Assembly (NCBI GenBank): GCA_041690035.1
Contig: JBDNFC010000095.1
Location: forward strand, 22,356 to 86,355
Direction: 5' to 3'
DNA length: 64,000 nucleotides
DNA from: CALSPH01 sp041690035
GTDB lineage: Bacteria > Bacteroidota > Bacteroidia > NS11-12g > UBA955
Both the position numbers and the translations under genes were made by a program. The notes beneath the pieces were generated by a model. It saw nothing but the letters and a program-made list of their open reading frames with translations. It searched no databases and had not been told where the DNA came from. Below, one piece after another: positions 10,137 through 18,717 of the stretch. The stretch's first letter is position 1. Each line of letters begins with the position of its first letter.

Positions 10137-11015
10137 TTATTTTCTGTTTCCTCTTGGATGCGCTAAAGTATGTGTTTTTTTTAATTTTTCTATACTTGTT
10201 TGCGCATAAATTTGTGTGGTTGCTAAACTACTATGCCCCAATAATTCTTTTATCTTATATATATCTGCCTCATTATCAAGTAAATGTGTTGCAAAACTGT
10301 GCCGTAATACATGTGGACTTTTCTTTTTAAGTAATGGAATATTCGATAAAAATTTATTGACAAGGGTGTATGCTTTTCTTGGATTAAGTGGCTTGCCCTT
10401 TTCTTCGAATAAAAATATCATTGGCTTTTCATGCAAAATAAAGCTATTTACCAACTGAATAATTTCTAAACCTATCGGGATTAACCGCTCTTTACGGCCT
10501 TTTCCCATTACCTTTACTTGCTGATATGCAACATTAAAATCAGCTAATTTTAAACTTAAAACCTCGCTTATTCGGCAACCCGTATTATAGAGCATTGCTA
10601 CTAAAACAAAAGCGATATCTGTGGAATCTTCATGTTTTAGCGCAGTATCTAGAAGAATATTTAATTCTTTTTTAGGAATATTTTTTGGCAACCGCTTTGC
10701 TTGCCTTAAAGCTTTTATATTTAATAATGGGTTTTTTTCTACCTCGTCTTTTTTTATTAAAAAATCAAAATAATTGCGCAGTGCAGACATCTTTCTATTA
10801 ATAGTTGCATGACTTCTTTTTTTAATTAATAATGCTGCGATATAAGACTTTATATCATCAGTTGACGAAAACTTAATGTTTGATTGGGTAGATATCTCAT
10901 TGTAATGCAGCTGATAATAGTGCAAATCTGTGATATAACTTTTTACAGAATGCAGCGAAAGATGTAACTCTTCGGCTAAGTAATTATGATATGTTTTTGC
11001 GCAAAAAAAATCCAT
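10137..11015 (-). CDS. Xer-type tyrosine recombinase
   Basis: This 292-residue tyrosine recombinase is probably part of chromosome-dimer resolution at dif. The N-terminal SAM-like core-binding domain (about residues 1-90) is followed by the catalytic domain with NTGCRISEVLSLKL (Arg I), HVLRHSFATHLL (His-x-x-Arg), LGHSS (His) and the nucleophile in TTQIYAQ. XerC and XerD cannot be told apart here. A TTG immediately upstream is also possible; I prefer the ATG at 11015-11013. A -7 box (TATATTTG at 11043-11036) lies in the rpsU-xer gap, so it may have its own promoter. The housekeeping position argues against a phage integrase. Confidence 0.9.
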   Translation of the reverse strand: MDFFCAKTYHNYLAEELHLSLHSVKSYITDLHYYQLHYNEISTQSNIKFSSTDDIKSYIAALLIKKRSHATINRKMSALRNYFDFLIKKDEVEKNPLLNIKALRQAKRLPKNIPKKELNILLDTALKHEDSTDIAFVLVAMLYNTGCRISEVLSLKLADFNVAYQQVKVMGKGRKERLIPIGLEIIQLVNSFILHEKPMIFLFEEKGKPLNPRKAYTLVNKFLSNIPLLKKKSPHVLRHSFATHLLDNEADIYKIKELLGHSSLATTQIYAQTSIEKLKKTHTLAHPRGNRK

Positions 11016-11066
11016 CAACTGATAATAGATGGATTCAAATATAGGTATTTTATTTAAAATTAAAAA

Positions 11067-11264
11067 TTATTCGCCTGCTTCTTCTCTTTGCATTTGCCCT
11101 TTATAGATTGCTTTTCTAGTTTGCATTCTTTTTGTAATAGAAGGCTTTTCAAAAGCTTGACGCTTTCTTAATTCTTTAACTACTCCAGTTTTTTCAAACT
11201 TTTTTTTAAATTTTTTTAGCGCTTTGTCTAAACTATCTGCTTCTTTTACGGTTACTGTTAACAT
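11067..11264 (-). CDS. rpsU: 30S ribosomal protein S21
   Basis: S21 (65 residues) is a small basic 30S protein near the anti-Shine-Dalgarno end of 16S rRNA. The family core LDKALKKFKKKFEKTGVVKE and the Arg/Lys-rich tail (RMQTRKAIYKGQMQR) are clear. A -7 box TATATTTG lies at 11286-11279, 15 nt upstream of the ATG, with a partial TTG-type -33 about 21 nt farther. It appears to head the rpsU-xer-hpf transcript. Confidence 0.95.
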   Translation of the reverse strand: MLTVTVKEADSLDKALKKFKKKFEKTGVVKELRKRQAFEKPSITKRMQTRKAIYKGQMQREEAGE

Positions 11265-11543
11265 AATTTTATGGGCTGCAAATATAATACTATTTTTAAA
11301 AATAAAACAATGTTTTTTATTTTTTCTTCTCTTATTTTAAAGTTCATATAAAATTATTTCTGAATCATTACCTTTAAAAATTAACTGGCAACTTTCTTTC
11401 TTAAATTTGATTACATTTCTTAATAGCCCTTTAAATAGCGACTTTAAATAGTGATAATTAACTCAGTTAAACCCAAATTTCATTTTTGGAAATGGTTCAC
11501 AAGTTAAGTAAATTTGCGAAAAGGATTATAAATGCGGGAATTT

Positions 11544-12344
11544 TTAAACTACTGCGGCCCTAATTTTTAAGAGAGCAACTAACAATGGTTCTAATTCATT
11601 CAAAGCTAACATATTAGCTCCATCAGACAATGCTAACTTTGGATTTGGATGTGTTTCTAAAAACAATCCATCAGCTCCTACTGCAATAGCAGCTTTGGCA
11701 ATGGTGCTGATCATTTCTGGCTTACCACCTGTAGTTCCGCTTCCGTTATTTGGCTGCTGAACACTGTGGGTGCAATCTACAATAACAGGTACTCCAAAAC
11801 TTTGCATAACAGGTATATTTCTATAATCAACTATCATGTCGGTATAGCCAAACATATTTCCTCTTTCAGTTAACCAAATATTATTATTGCCCGAGTCAGA
11901 CACTTTTTGCATAGCATGCTTCATTGCATCTGCTCCAGCAAACTGCCCTTTTTTAATATTAACATGGCAACCTGTTTCTGCCGCTGCCATCAATAAGTCT
12001 GTTTGCCTAAACAAGAACGATGGAATTTGTAAAACATCTACATATTTGGCGGCAATTGCTGCGTCTTTGCTTTCATGAATATCTGTTAAAACTGGGCAGT
12101 TATATGTATGCCTTACTTTCGCTAACATTTCTAAAGCTGCTAAATCTCCTATGCCTGTAAAGGAATTAATGCTCGTTCTATTTGCTTTTTTAAAAGAGCC
12201 TTTATATACAAGTGGAATATCAAGTTTTTTGCATAAATTAATTAAATAATCGGCTGTAGCTAGTGTTATTTCTTCATTTTCAACAACACAAGTTCCTGCA
12301 ATTAAAAAAAAACTTGATTGCTGATGATAATTCTCTAATTTCAT
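11544..12344 (-). CDS. kdsA: 3-deoxy-8-phosphooctulonate (KDO-8-P) synthase
   Basis: This cytoplasmic enzyme condenses phosphoenolpyruvate with arabinose 5-phosphate to give KDO-8-phosphate, for the inner core of lipopolysaccharide. The 266 residues form the DAHP-synthase-like TIM barrel with AGTCVVENEE, YKGSFKKANRTS, LTDIHES, NIKKGQFAGADAM, DCTHSVQQPN and the C-terminal ADGLFLETHPNP. The gene implies an LPS-bearing outer membrane. It stands alone. Its -7 box lies 5 nt from the ATG, so the mRNA may be nearly leaderless. Confidence 0.96.
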   Translation of the reverse strand: MKLENYHQQSSFFLIAGTCVVENEEITLATADYLINLCKKLDIPLVYKGSFKKANRTSINSFTGIGDLAALEMLAKVRHTYNCPVLTDIHESKDAAIAAKYVDVLQIPSFLFRQTDLLMAAAETGCHVNIKKGQFAGADAMKHAMQKVSDSGNNNIWLTERGNMFGYTDMIVDYRNIPVMQSFGVPVIVDCTHSVQQPNNGSGTTGGKPEMISTIAKAAIAVGADGLFLETHPNPKLALSDGANMLALNELEPLLVALLKIRAAVV

Positions 12345-12349
12345 TGGTT

Positions 12350-12380
12350 CAAAATTAATCCATTTTTGTAATAAAACAGA
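12350..12380 (-). promoter_or_regulatory. kdsA promoter abutting the start codon
   Basis: On the minus strand: TCTG (12380-12377, three of four matches to TTTG), 19 nt spacer, TAATTTTG (12357-12350, exact TAnnTTTG). If transcription starts about 4 nt after the box, only 1-2 nt precede the kdsA ATG at 12344. Confidence 0.6.
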
Positions 12381-12542
12381 GCAACTGGCATTTATTTAAT
12401 CAAAATGAGCAAATTTATATTTTGATAGTATAAATAATAAATAATTGGCATAAATCATTTTTTTATTAATGAATAAAATCATTTTAAACTTTGATATTTA
12501 TTCATAACAAAATGCATTTTATGCTAAAATAATTCAGAATAA

Positions 12543-12573
12543 TTTGGCGGCAAGGCAAAGGAAGGTATCTTTG
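12543..12573 (+). promoter_or_regulatory. Promoter for the aldo/keto reductase gene
   Basis: TTTG (12543-12546), 19 nt spacer, TATCTTTG (12566-12573): an exact Bacteroidota -33/-7 promoter. The predicted start near 12577 gives a leader of about 16 nt before the ATG at 12593. Confidence 0.72.
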
Positions 12574-12592
12574 CAACAATAAATTATAAAAA

Positions 12593-13621
12593 ATGAATTA
12601 TAAAATCTTTGGGAATACTGGGTTAAAAGTAAGCGAATTATGCTTAGGAACAATGACTTTTGGAAACGATTGGGGATGGGGTGCTGAAAAGGATGAAGCC
12701 CAAAAAATATTTGATTATTATCTAAATGAAGGCGGTAATTTTATAGACACAGCAAATATTTATAGCAACGGTGGTACAGAAAAAATGCTGGGAGAATTTA
12801 TACAATCTGAACGAGACAGCCTTGTATTAGCAACAAAATTTACACTGAAAGACACTTTTGAAAATCCACCGATAGACCCTAATTTGAGTGGATCACATAA
12901 AAAAAATATGATGCGAAGTGTAGAAGCAAGTTTAAAAAGGATAAATACCGATTTTATAGATATTTTGTGGGTACACGCATGGGATGAGTTTACAGCCCCG
13001 CAGGAATTAATGAGAAATTTGGAAGAACTTGTTAAGCAAGGTAAAATATTGCATATCGCAATATCTGATACGCCTGCTTGGCAAGTTGCTATATGCAATA
13101 CCATCGCAGAAATGCGCGGCTGGAATTGCTTTGCAGGCTTGCAAGTGGAATATAGTTTAATCCAGCGCAGTGCTGAAAGGGATTTAATTCCGATGTCAAA
13201 AAGTTTTGGGCTCACCCTTACTCCTTGGTCTCCTTTAGGGGGTGGTATTTTAAGCGGCAAATTCAATATTGACAAAAACACTAAGGGCAGAGCAAATAAT
13301 GGAAATAAACTTACAGAAAAAAGAATGTTGATTGCACAAGAAACAGAAAATATTGCTAAACAAATAGAAGCAGAAACAGCTCAAGTTGCGCTGCAATGGA
13401 TAAGACAAAAGCAACAAAATGCTATACCAATTATAGGTGCCCGTACACTTGACCAATTAAAATCAAACTTAGCTTGTTTAAAAATCTCACTTTCAGAAAA
13501 TGAAATGGCAAAGCTTGATAAAGTAAGCGAAATTGAACTTGGTTTTCCTCATGATTTTTTAAATAGTGAAAATATAAAAAGCATCATATATAGCGACTGT
13601 TATTCAAAAATTATGAAATAA
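12593..13621 (+). CDS. Aldo/keto reductase
   Basis: This 342-residue NAD(P)H-dependent oxidoreductase belongs to the AKR superfamily (YajO/voltage-channel-beta-like branch by its N-terminus). The catalytic tetrad is visible: Asp52 and Tyr57 in FIDTANIYS, Lys82 in LATKF and His128 in ILWVHAWD. The (beta/alpha)8 barrel ends with WIRQKQQNAIPIIGAR, the cofactor-binding region. The substrate cannot be told from sequence. It has its own exact promoter, and the next gene follows after 50 nt on the same strand, so the two may be cotranscribed. Confidence 0.93.
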   Translation: MNYKIFGNTGLKVSELCLGTMTFGNDWGWGAEKDEAQKIFDYYLNEGGNFIDTANIYSNGGTEKMLGEFIQSERDSLVLATKFTLKDTFENPPIDPNLSGSHKKNMMRSVEASLKRINTDFIDILWVHAWDEFTAPQELMRNLEELVKQGKILHIAISDTPAWQVAICNTIAEMRGWNCFAGLQVEYSLIQRSAERDLIPMSKSFGLTLTPWSPLGGGILSGKFNIDKNTKGRANNGNKLTEKRMLIAQETENIAKQIEAETAQVALQWIRQKQQNAIPIIGARTLDQLKSNLACLKISLSENEMAKLDKVSEIELGFPHDFLNSENIKSIIYSDCYSKIMK

Positions 13622-13671
13622 TAACCATATTATCGAAACAACATTTATTTAAATAAGTCTTAAATAACAAA

Positions 13672-14247
13672 ATGAATATTACACAATACGAAACTATCGG
13701 AATAAGCTACGGGCAATATTTGGAAAATGAACGCTTATTAATAGCTGTAGAATCAGATTTTGAATACAAAAATTTTCATGTATTAAATTTTAAAAGAATA
13801 GAAAGAATAGATAAGCAATTAAAGGTTAAAAAAGTAAATTGCAAGATTGAAACAAAACAAAATAGCAAGATAAAACTTTTGGCTATTACAGAAGGTTGGT
13901 GTGGCGATGCAGCACAAATATTGCCTATTATAGCATATTTTCAAGAGAAAAACAGCAATCAAGTATCACTAAAAATAATTTACCGCGACAAGAATCTTGA
14001 ATTGATGCATAATTTTTTAACCAATGGAGGCATGGCAATACCTATCATACTTATTTGTGATGAAAAAAACGAAGTGTTATCCTACTTTGGACCAAGGCCA
14101 AAAGCGGCTCAGCTATTAATGCATTCGCTAAAAGAGCAAGGAGCAGAAAAAGAAATTATTGTTTTAGAATTACAAAAATGGTACAATAAAGATAAAGGAC
14201 AAAGTATACTTAAAGAAATGATTGACCAAATAAATCTGCACTTTTAA
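13672..14247 (+). CDS. Thioredoxin-fold protein with a WCGD active-site variant
   Basis: This 191-residue cytosolic protein has no signal peptide. A thioredoxin-like core starts near residue 65: beta strand IKLLAITEG, then WCGDAAQ where thioredoxins have WCGPC, and a cis-proline loop at GGMAIPIILICDE. Only one active-site cysteine is present, so a classical dithiol exchange is not possible; the fold resembles the Thioredoxin_9 group. Its role is unknown. It ends 4 nt from the end of the convergent TPR gene, with no visible terminator between. Confidence 0.8.
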   Translation: MNITQYETIGISYGQYLENERLLIAVESDFEYKNFHVLNFKRIERIDKQLKVKKVNCKIETKQNSKIKLLAITEGWCGDAAQILPIIAYFQEKNSNQVSLKIIYRDKNLELMHNFLTNGGMAIPIILICDEKNEVLSYFGPRPKAAQLLMHSLKEQGAEKEIIVLELQKWYNKDKGQSILKEMIDQINLHF

Positions 14248-14251
14248 TTGT

Positions 14252-15226
14252 CTATTTAGATACTTGTTTCAACACTTTTTGGTAATCTTTTTCTGATTCA
14301 AAAACACTTTTTACCCAATTTAAATTTTCTTCACTAGCAGAAAATTTATTCAAATATTTTATGGATAGTTTTCTGGCTTTTCTGGTACTTTTTATTTTAA
14401 CAAAAGAAATATATGCCTGATGATTATAAGGATCATTAGGATAAATTTCTACAGATTGTTTTAACCAATATTTTGCCAGTTTATTTTTTTCTTGATATTG
14501 ATAAGAAATACCAATAAATCTAGAAGCTGAGGCTAGCTCATAATTAACTAAACTATACTTGTAGACCTTTTTGGCATAAAAAATACTCGAATCCCATTGT
14601 GAAATTTGACCATAACATCCCGCAATATTTAGCAAGCTTTGATAATGGCTATCATCAATTTTGTAACACTGTAAATAATAATATATAGCCTCTAGGGTAA
14701 AACTTCTAAGCTCAAGTGATTTTGCATAATTAAAAAGGGTAAAGGTATCATAACTACCTGATTTTAGCGCTCGTTGTAAAAAAAAAGAAACAGAGTCTAG
14801 GTATTGGCGATTTTTTAAATCAAAAAGAAAAAGCTGCATATAATATGCTCCTGCAGCTTTATTTGCAATGCCATTACTTTTACAATCAAGCGCAAAACTT
14901 GAAATATATTGATTTGTGGCAAATTGATGCTGAAAAACAACAGCAATTGCATTCTTACTTAGAGATTTTATAGGTGTATTAAATGTAAATTTATTTGTTT
15001 TCAAATTTTCAAGAGTAGGGTTATTCTGCAAACACCACCACCAATAATAGCCAAGTGTTTTGCATTTATTATTATTCAACTCTGATGATATGATACCGAA
15101 TGCGTTTTTATAATCACCCGATTGTGCTAATTTATCTGCTTCGATGAATATATCTGGAGCAGGTTGGCCAAAAAGATTACATAAATTTATTATAGTCAGC
15201 CAAAATGTAAGTAAGTACGATTTCAT
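14252..15226 (-). CDS. Secreted TPR-like protein
   Basis: The 324 residues begin with a cleavable signal peptide (hydrophobic core YLLTFWLTIINLCNLF, probable cleavage near GQP), so the protein is exported to the periplasm or outer membrane. The rest is helical, with tetratricopeptide-like pairs such as DTFTLFNYAKSLELRSFTLE, YQSLLNIAGCYGQISQWDSS and YELASASRFIGISYQYQEKN. I cannot assign a function. TPR proteins of this type often scaffold other envelope proteins. Confidence 0.75.
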   Translation of the reverse strand: MKSYLLTFWLTIINLCNLFGQPAPDIFIEADKLAQSGDYKNAFGIISSELNNNKCKTLGYYWWWCLQNNPTLENLKTNKFTFNTPIKSLSKNAIAVVFQHQFATNQYISSFALDCKSNGIANKAAGAYYMQLFLFDLKNRQYLDSVSFFLQRALKSGSYDTFTLFNYAKSLELRSFTLEAIYYYLQCYKIDDSHYQSLLNIAGCYGQISQWDSSIFYAKKVYKYSLVNYELASASRFIGISYQYQEKNKLAKYWLKQSVEIYPNDPYNHQAYISFVKIKSTRKARKLSIKYLNKFSASEENLNWVKSVFESEKDYQKVLKQVSK

Positions 15227-15240
15227 ATTTTTTGATTTCG

Positions 15241-15450
15241 TTACATCAAAATTTTAAAGACTGGATCTATATTGGTTGCCGATTCTAGCGATAGAGTATT
15301 AAACGGCAACTTAATTCCAGCAGAGATTTGTGCAATAAATAGCATTGCTAACCTAATTTCAAATTGTGCGAATTGATGTATTTTATTACATAAGTTAATC
15401 AAATTAGAACAATGTGTAAACGAAATGAAACTAAATATTTTATAGGTCAT
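15241..15450 (-). CDS. Possible small hypothetical protein (69 aa)
   Basis: This open frame starts with ATG one nucleotide after the stop of the M24 aminopeptidase and ends 14 nt before the TPR gene, so it fills a 225-nt gap in a same-strand run. The sequence is Cys- and Phe-rich in its first half (THCSNLINLCNKI) and has no recognised domain. It may be a real coupled gene or chance coding in a long intergenic stretch. Confidence 0.25.
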   Translation of the reverse strand: MTYKIFSFISFTHCSNLINLCNKIHQFAQFEIRLAMLFIAQISAGIKLPFNTLSLESATNIDPVFKILM

Positions 15451-15451
15451 T

Positions 15452-16738
15452 TTAATTCATCAAATTTTCTATTTCTTCAACTTCTACAGGAATATTTGCC
15501 ATAAAATCTACTGTTCCTGAAGCTGTTATAACTAAGTTATTTTCTATTCTAATACCCAAATTTTCTTTAGGGATATAGATACCAGGCTCTACGGTAAAAA
15601 CATTACCAACTTGCATAGGCTCCCACTTTAATCCAAAATCATGCACATCAAGACCCAGATGATGGCTAGTACCATGCATGAAATATTGTTTATATGCAGG
15701 GGTGTTCTTATGTTGTTTTTTTACATCTTCTAACGAAATTAATCCCAAATCTATTAATTCTTTAGTCATAATTTCACCAACTTCTTGTTGATATTGTTTC
15801 CAAATCACACCTGGTTCAAGCAATTTTATGGCCGCTTTTTGAACACGTAATACCGCATTGTAAACATTTTTTTGTCTTGTTGTAAACTTGCCATTTACTG
15901 GAATACTGCGCGAAAGATCTGCACAGTAATTGGCATATTCTGCTCCATAATCTAATAAGATAATTTCGCCAGATCGACAGACATTATTATTCTCTATATA
16001 ATGAAGTATGCAGGCACTTGATCCTGAAGCTATAATAGGTTCATAAGCATTTCCTGTAGACCTATTAATCATAAATTCATGGGTTATTTCAGCCTCGATT
16101 TCATATTCTTTAACCCCGGGCTTTACAAAAGAAAGCACCCTTCTATGCGCCTTTTCTGTAATTTGGCAGGCTTGGCTTATTAGATCTATCTCTACAGCAG
16201 ATTTTACTGACCGCAATCTGCCCAATATTGGTGCGCTTCTTTTAAAATGATGCAAGGGATATTGGGCGAGAATTTGCGCATTAAATGTTTTTGAACTATA
16301 ACCAGCCTTGCTCATAAATCTGTCATTTTCATTAAGATTTAGATAAATATTATCCGCCATTAATATTGCTGCATGAGTATGATTGGCAAAATCATCAAAC
16401 CAACAAATATTAGCTATACCTGATGTTGTTTGTGCGTCTTCGGGGGTAAGCTTGTGCCCCTCCCAAACAGCAATGGTTTCATTTGTTTTTCTTATAAATA
16501 GTACTTCTCTAAATTCTGGATACGGACAATCTGGAAATAGAAACAAAAAAGTATCTTCTTGATCAACACCTGTTAGATAGAACAAATCACTATTTTGTTT
16601 CCATTTATGAAAAGCATCTCCATTTCTAGGCATCAGGTCATTACTTTTAAAAATAGCTACGCTGCCTGCTTCCATTTTATTAATAAAATTTTTTCTATTT
16701 AATACAAAAAGTTTCTTATCTATTTTTGAATACCTCAT
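15452..16738 (-). CDS. pepP: M24 family Xaa-Pro aminopeptidase
   Basis: This 428-residue cytosolic metallopeptidase removes N-terminal residues that precede proline. An N-terminal creatinase-like domain (to about residue 170; FYLTGVDQEDTFLFLFPD) precedes the pita-bread domain. Metal ligands are recognisable in ILLDYGAEYANYCADLSRS, HGTSHHLGLDVHD, FTVEPGIYIP and GIRIENNLV. A -7 box TATTTTTG (16750-16743) lies 4 nt from the ATG, so the transcript may be leaderless. With the downstream dipeptidyl peptidases it fits a peptide-consuming lifestyle. Confidence 0.93.
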   Translation of the reverse strand: MRYSKIDKKLFVLNRKNFINKMEAGSVAIFKSNDLMPRNGDAFHKWKQNSDLFYLTGVDQEDTFLFLFPDCPYPEFREVLFIRKTNETIAVWEGHKLTPEDAQTTSGIANICWFDDFANHTHAAILMADNIYLNLNENDRFMSKAGYSSKTFNAQILAQYPLHHFKRSAPILGRLRSVKSAVEIDLISQACQITEKAHRRVLSFVKPGVKEYEIEAEITHEFMINRSTGNAYEPIIASGSSACILHYIENNNVCRSGEIILLDYGAEYANYCADLSRSIPVNGKFTTRQKNVYNAVLRVQKAAIKLLEPGVIWKQYQQEVGEIMTKELIDLGLISLEDVKKQHKNTPAYKQYFMHGTSHHLGLDVHDFGLKWEPMQVGNVFTVEPGIYIPKENLGIRIENNLVITASGTVDFMANIPVEVEEIENLMN

Positions 16739-16935
16739 TGTGCAAAAATAGGCTTAAAATCAAAAAAATGCTAATATTCGTTCATTAATCCTAGCATATT
16801 TATTTAACCCTAGTTGCCAAAGGGTTAGTGCAGCATGAACATAGAAAAAATAATTGCCTTATTGTACTCGATAATATTTAGATGCCCCTAACACAATTTT
16901 AAAAAATACAACCCACATACAATAAAAAAGATTTT

Positions 16936-17898
16936 TTATAAATCCTTTATAATATTATCAAGTTCCGTTTTAGTGCATGATTTCAAATTTGGTAAGTTTA
17001 CTTCGGTATTGCTTGTGGTATTTATTTCTGCAATTGCATAGGCCAATTCATTAGCATTTTTACCTGTTTTTTTATACACTAATACCCTTATGTTTTCTGC
17101 AACTCCTAGTCTATAGTATGTAGACATTTGCGTTTTGTTTTTCCAATTACACCAAGCGCAGGCATTATATTTTTTAAACATCAATAAGCTAGTACTATTT
17201 GTATCTGTGCAACCTTCTGGCATATTAATTACAAAATTTGATACCAATGCGCCCGTAAATAACACATGATCTATATTACAAAAACCAAATTTAAAATAAT
17301 CAAAAGTTATGACATAATTTACAGTTCTAGTGCTGGTATCTTCTATATTTTCCACGACAACAGAGTCTTGCTTTTTCCAATCAATCACGTTAAATGAATC
17401 TTTTTTATTTTTTTCACCTTGCCAAAACTGCATATTTTTTGGAGCACCATTTGTGGGCGGAACCATTATTTTAAACCCAACGAAAGAATCCATTTTTAAT
17501 GACTCCCCATTTTGAATTGCTTCTATAAAAAACATGCCTCCAGATTCCAATATTTTGTCTTGAGAAACTGCGGTAACATTAGAAAAAATCATATCTGCTT
17601 TATTATTGTACTCAATAAGTTTAATATTTACTTTACCAGTAACAAGCTTTCCGGCTTTATCCCTTAAACAATTTCCAGGAAAATAAAATTTTGCCCCTCG
17701 GCTAGATTCCACAATACTTGCATTACCTGCATTAATGTCAAAGAACTGTGCTTTTGGAGCCAATTCTGAAAAATCTGTAAGCGGGTTTATTCTAAGCACT
17801 ACCCTTACTTCTTTAATGATAATTGTTTGATCTTTTTTACAAGCATAAATAAGTGCAGCTAGCCCAATGAACACAATAATAATTTTTATTTTTTTCAT
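16936..17898 (-). CDS. Hypothetical lipoprotein
   Basis: The 320-residue protein has a lipoprotein signal (basic start, hydrophobic stretch, LIYAC with the lipidated Cys20) followed by KKDQ. The mature part is beta-rich. It includes SSRGAKFYFPGNCLRDKAG, common in Bacteroidota surface lipoproteins that carry several beta-sandwich modules. No enzyme motif is seen. It starts 6 nt after the preceding outer-membrane-like gene, so the two are almost certainly one operon and probably act together at the cell envelope. Confidence 0.75.
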   Translation of the reverse strand: MKKIKIIIVFIGLAALIYACKKDQTIIIKEVRVVLRINPLTDFSELAPKAQFFDINAGNASIVESSRGAKFYFPGNCLRDKAGKLVTGKVNIKLIEYNNKADMIFSNVTAVSQDKILESGGMFFIEAIQNGESLKMDSFVGFKIMVPPTNGAPKNMQFWQGEKNKKDSFNVIDWKKQDSVVVENIEDTSTRTVNYVITFDYFKFGFCNIDHVLFTGALVSNFVINMPEGCTDTNSTSLLMFKKYNACAWCNWKNKTQMSTYYRLGVAENIRVLVYKKTGKNANELAYAIAEINTTSNTEVNLPNLKSCTKTELDNIIKDL

Positions 17899-17904
17899 AA
17901 TTTC

Positions 17905-18630
17905 TTATTTTTTAAGTGTCTTTTCTATTCCTTTCTTATCCTTAGATTGATTTGCGCTTTTTTTGGTTGGTTTTAGGCTTGAAAAACTACCACCAAATAT
18001 CACCCCAATATTAAACTGAGTTAGTGTGCGCTCATAGATAGTTTGTTTTTGCAAACTAAATTTTATGCCTAGCATAGGCTGAATAAAACTTTCATTATTA
18101 AAATAAGTGCGAAATGCTACATTAAAATATGGATTTATATTAGTATTTGGCCAAACACTTCTGGGAACTTCTTTATTTATAAACGTATTTTGCTCAAAAA
18201 TTTTAGATTGAACAGTTGCCCCTGCCCCTACCAAAAAATAATAGTTAAAGTTTTCGGGATTTACAACCCAATTTAATACTGCATTTGCCTGATAAAATCC
18301 CTGAAGTGAGCGAATTAGTCGGGCCTCTCCGTTAGAATTACTGTAACTAATATTGTACTCTGCGCTGCCATATCCTGCAATTACGTCAAGTAAAAAATTC
18401 TTTGAAACTCCTTTAGAAAAATAAATATTGGGCGAAATTTGTGGTGTTGATTTATCCTTAACTTTCAATTGTAAATCAGGTTGCTTATATTTAATGCTAT
18501 TAAAATCTGCCCTAGCGTATATCCCAATGCTCAATTTTGGCAATATTTCATTGTAATTTTGTGCAATTACCTCTTGTCCTAAAGAAAATAAAGCGAATAG
18601 AGAAAAAATCGTGATGCCTTTTATATTCAT
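17905..18630 (-). CDS. Outer-membrane beta-barrel-like protein
   Basis: This is a 241-residue protein. The start is the ATG at 18630-18628, because a possible TTG farther upstream (18651) lies inside the promoter -7 box. A signal peptide (ITIFSLFALFSLGQEVIAQ) is followed by alternating strands with aromatic girdles (LSIGIYARADF, YYFLVGAGATV, NPYFNVAFRTYF, QFNIGVIFGGSF), typical of a small outer-membrane barrel. The C-terminal tail is Lys/Ser-rich and probably faces the periplasm. It is cotranscribed with the lipoprotein gene 6 nt downstream. Function unknown. Confidence 0.75.
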   Translation of the reverse strand: MNIKGITIFSLFALFSLGQEVIAQNYNEILPKLSIGIYARADFNSIKYKQPDLQLKVKDKSTPQISPNIYFSKGVSKNFLLDVIAGYGSAEYNISYSNSNGEARLIRSLQGFYQANAVLNWVVNPENFNYYFLVGAGATVQSKIFEQNTFINKEVPRSVWPNTNINPYFNVAFRTYFNNESFIQPMLGIKFSLQKQTIYERTLTQFNIGVIFGGSFSSLKPTKKSANQSKDKKGIEKTLKK

Positions 18631-18648
18631 TATTATACACAGTTGACG

Positions 18649-18678
18649 CAAACTTAATTAAAATGTGTCGAAAACAAA
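18649..18678 (-). promoter_or_regulatory. Promoter of the outer-membrane protein/lipoprotein pair
   Basis: On the minus strand: TTTG (18678-18675), 18 nt spacer, TAAGTTTG (18656-18649), both exact consensus matches. The predicted start near 18645 leaves a leader of about 15 nt. Confidence 0.68.
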
Positions 18679-18717
18679 TATTATTTTTTATCTTTTTAAC
18701 CAAATGTAGTATTTTAT

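Noticed and set aside
10137..11015. Xer-type gene as a phage or transposon integrase
   Set aside because: It sits in the rpsU-xer-hpf housekeeping block with no attachment-site duplication or cargo next to it.
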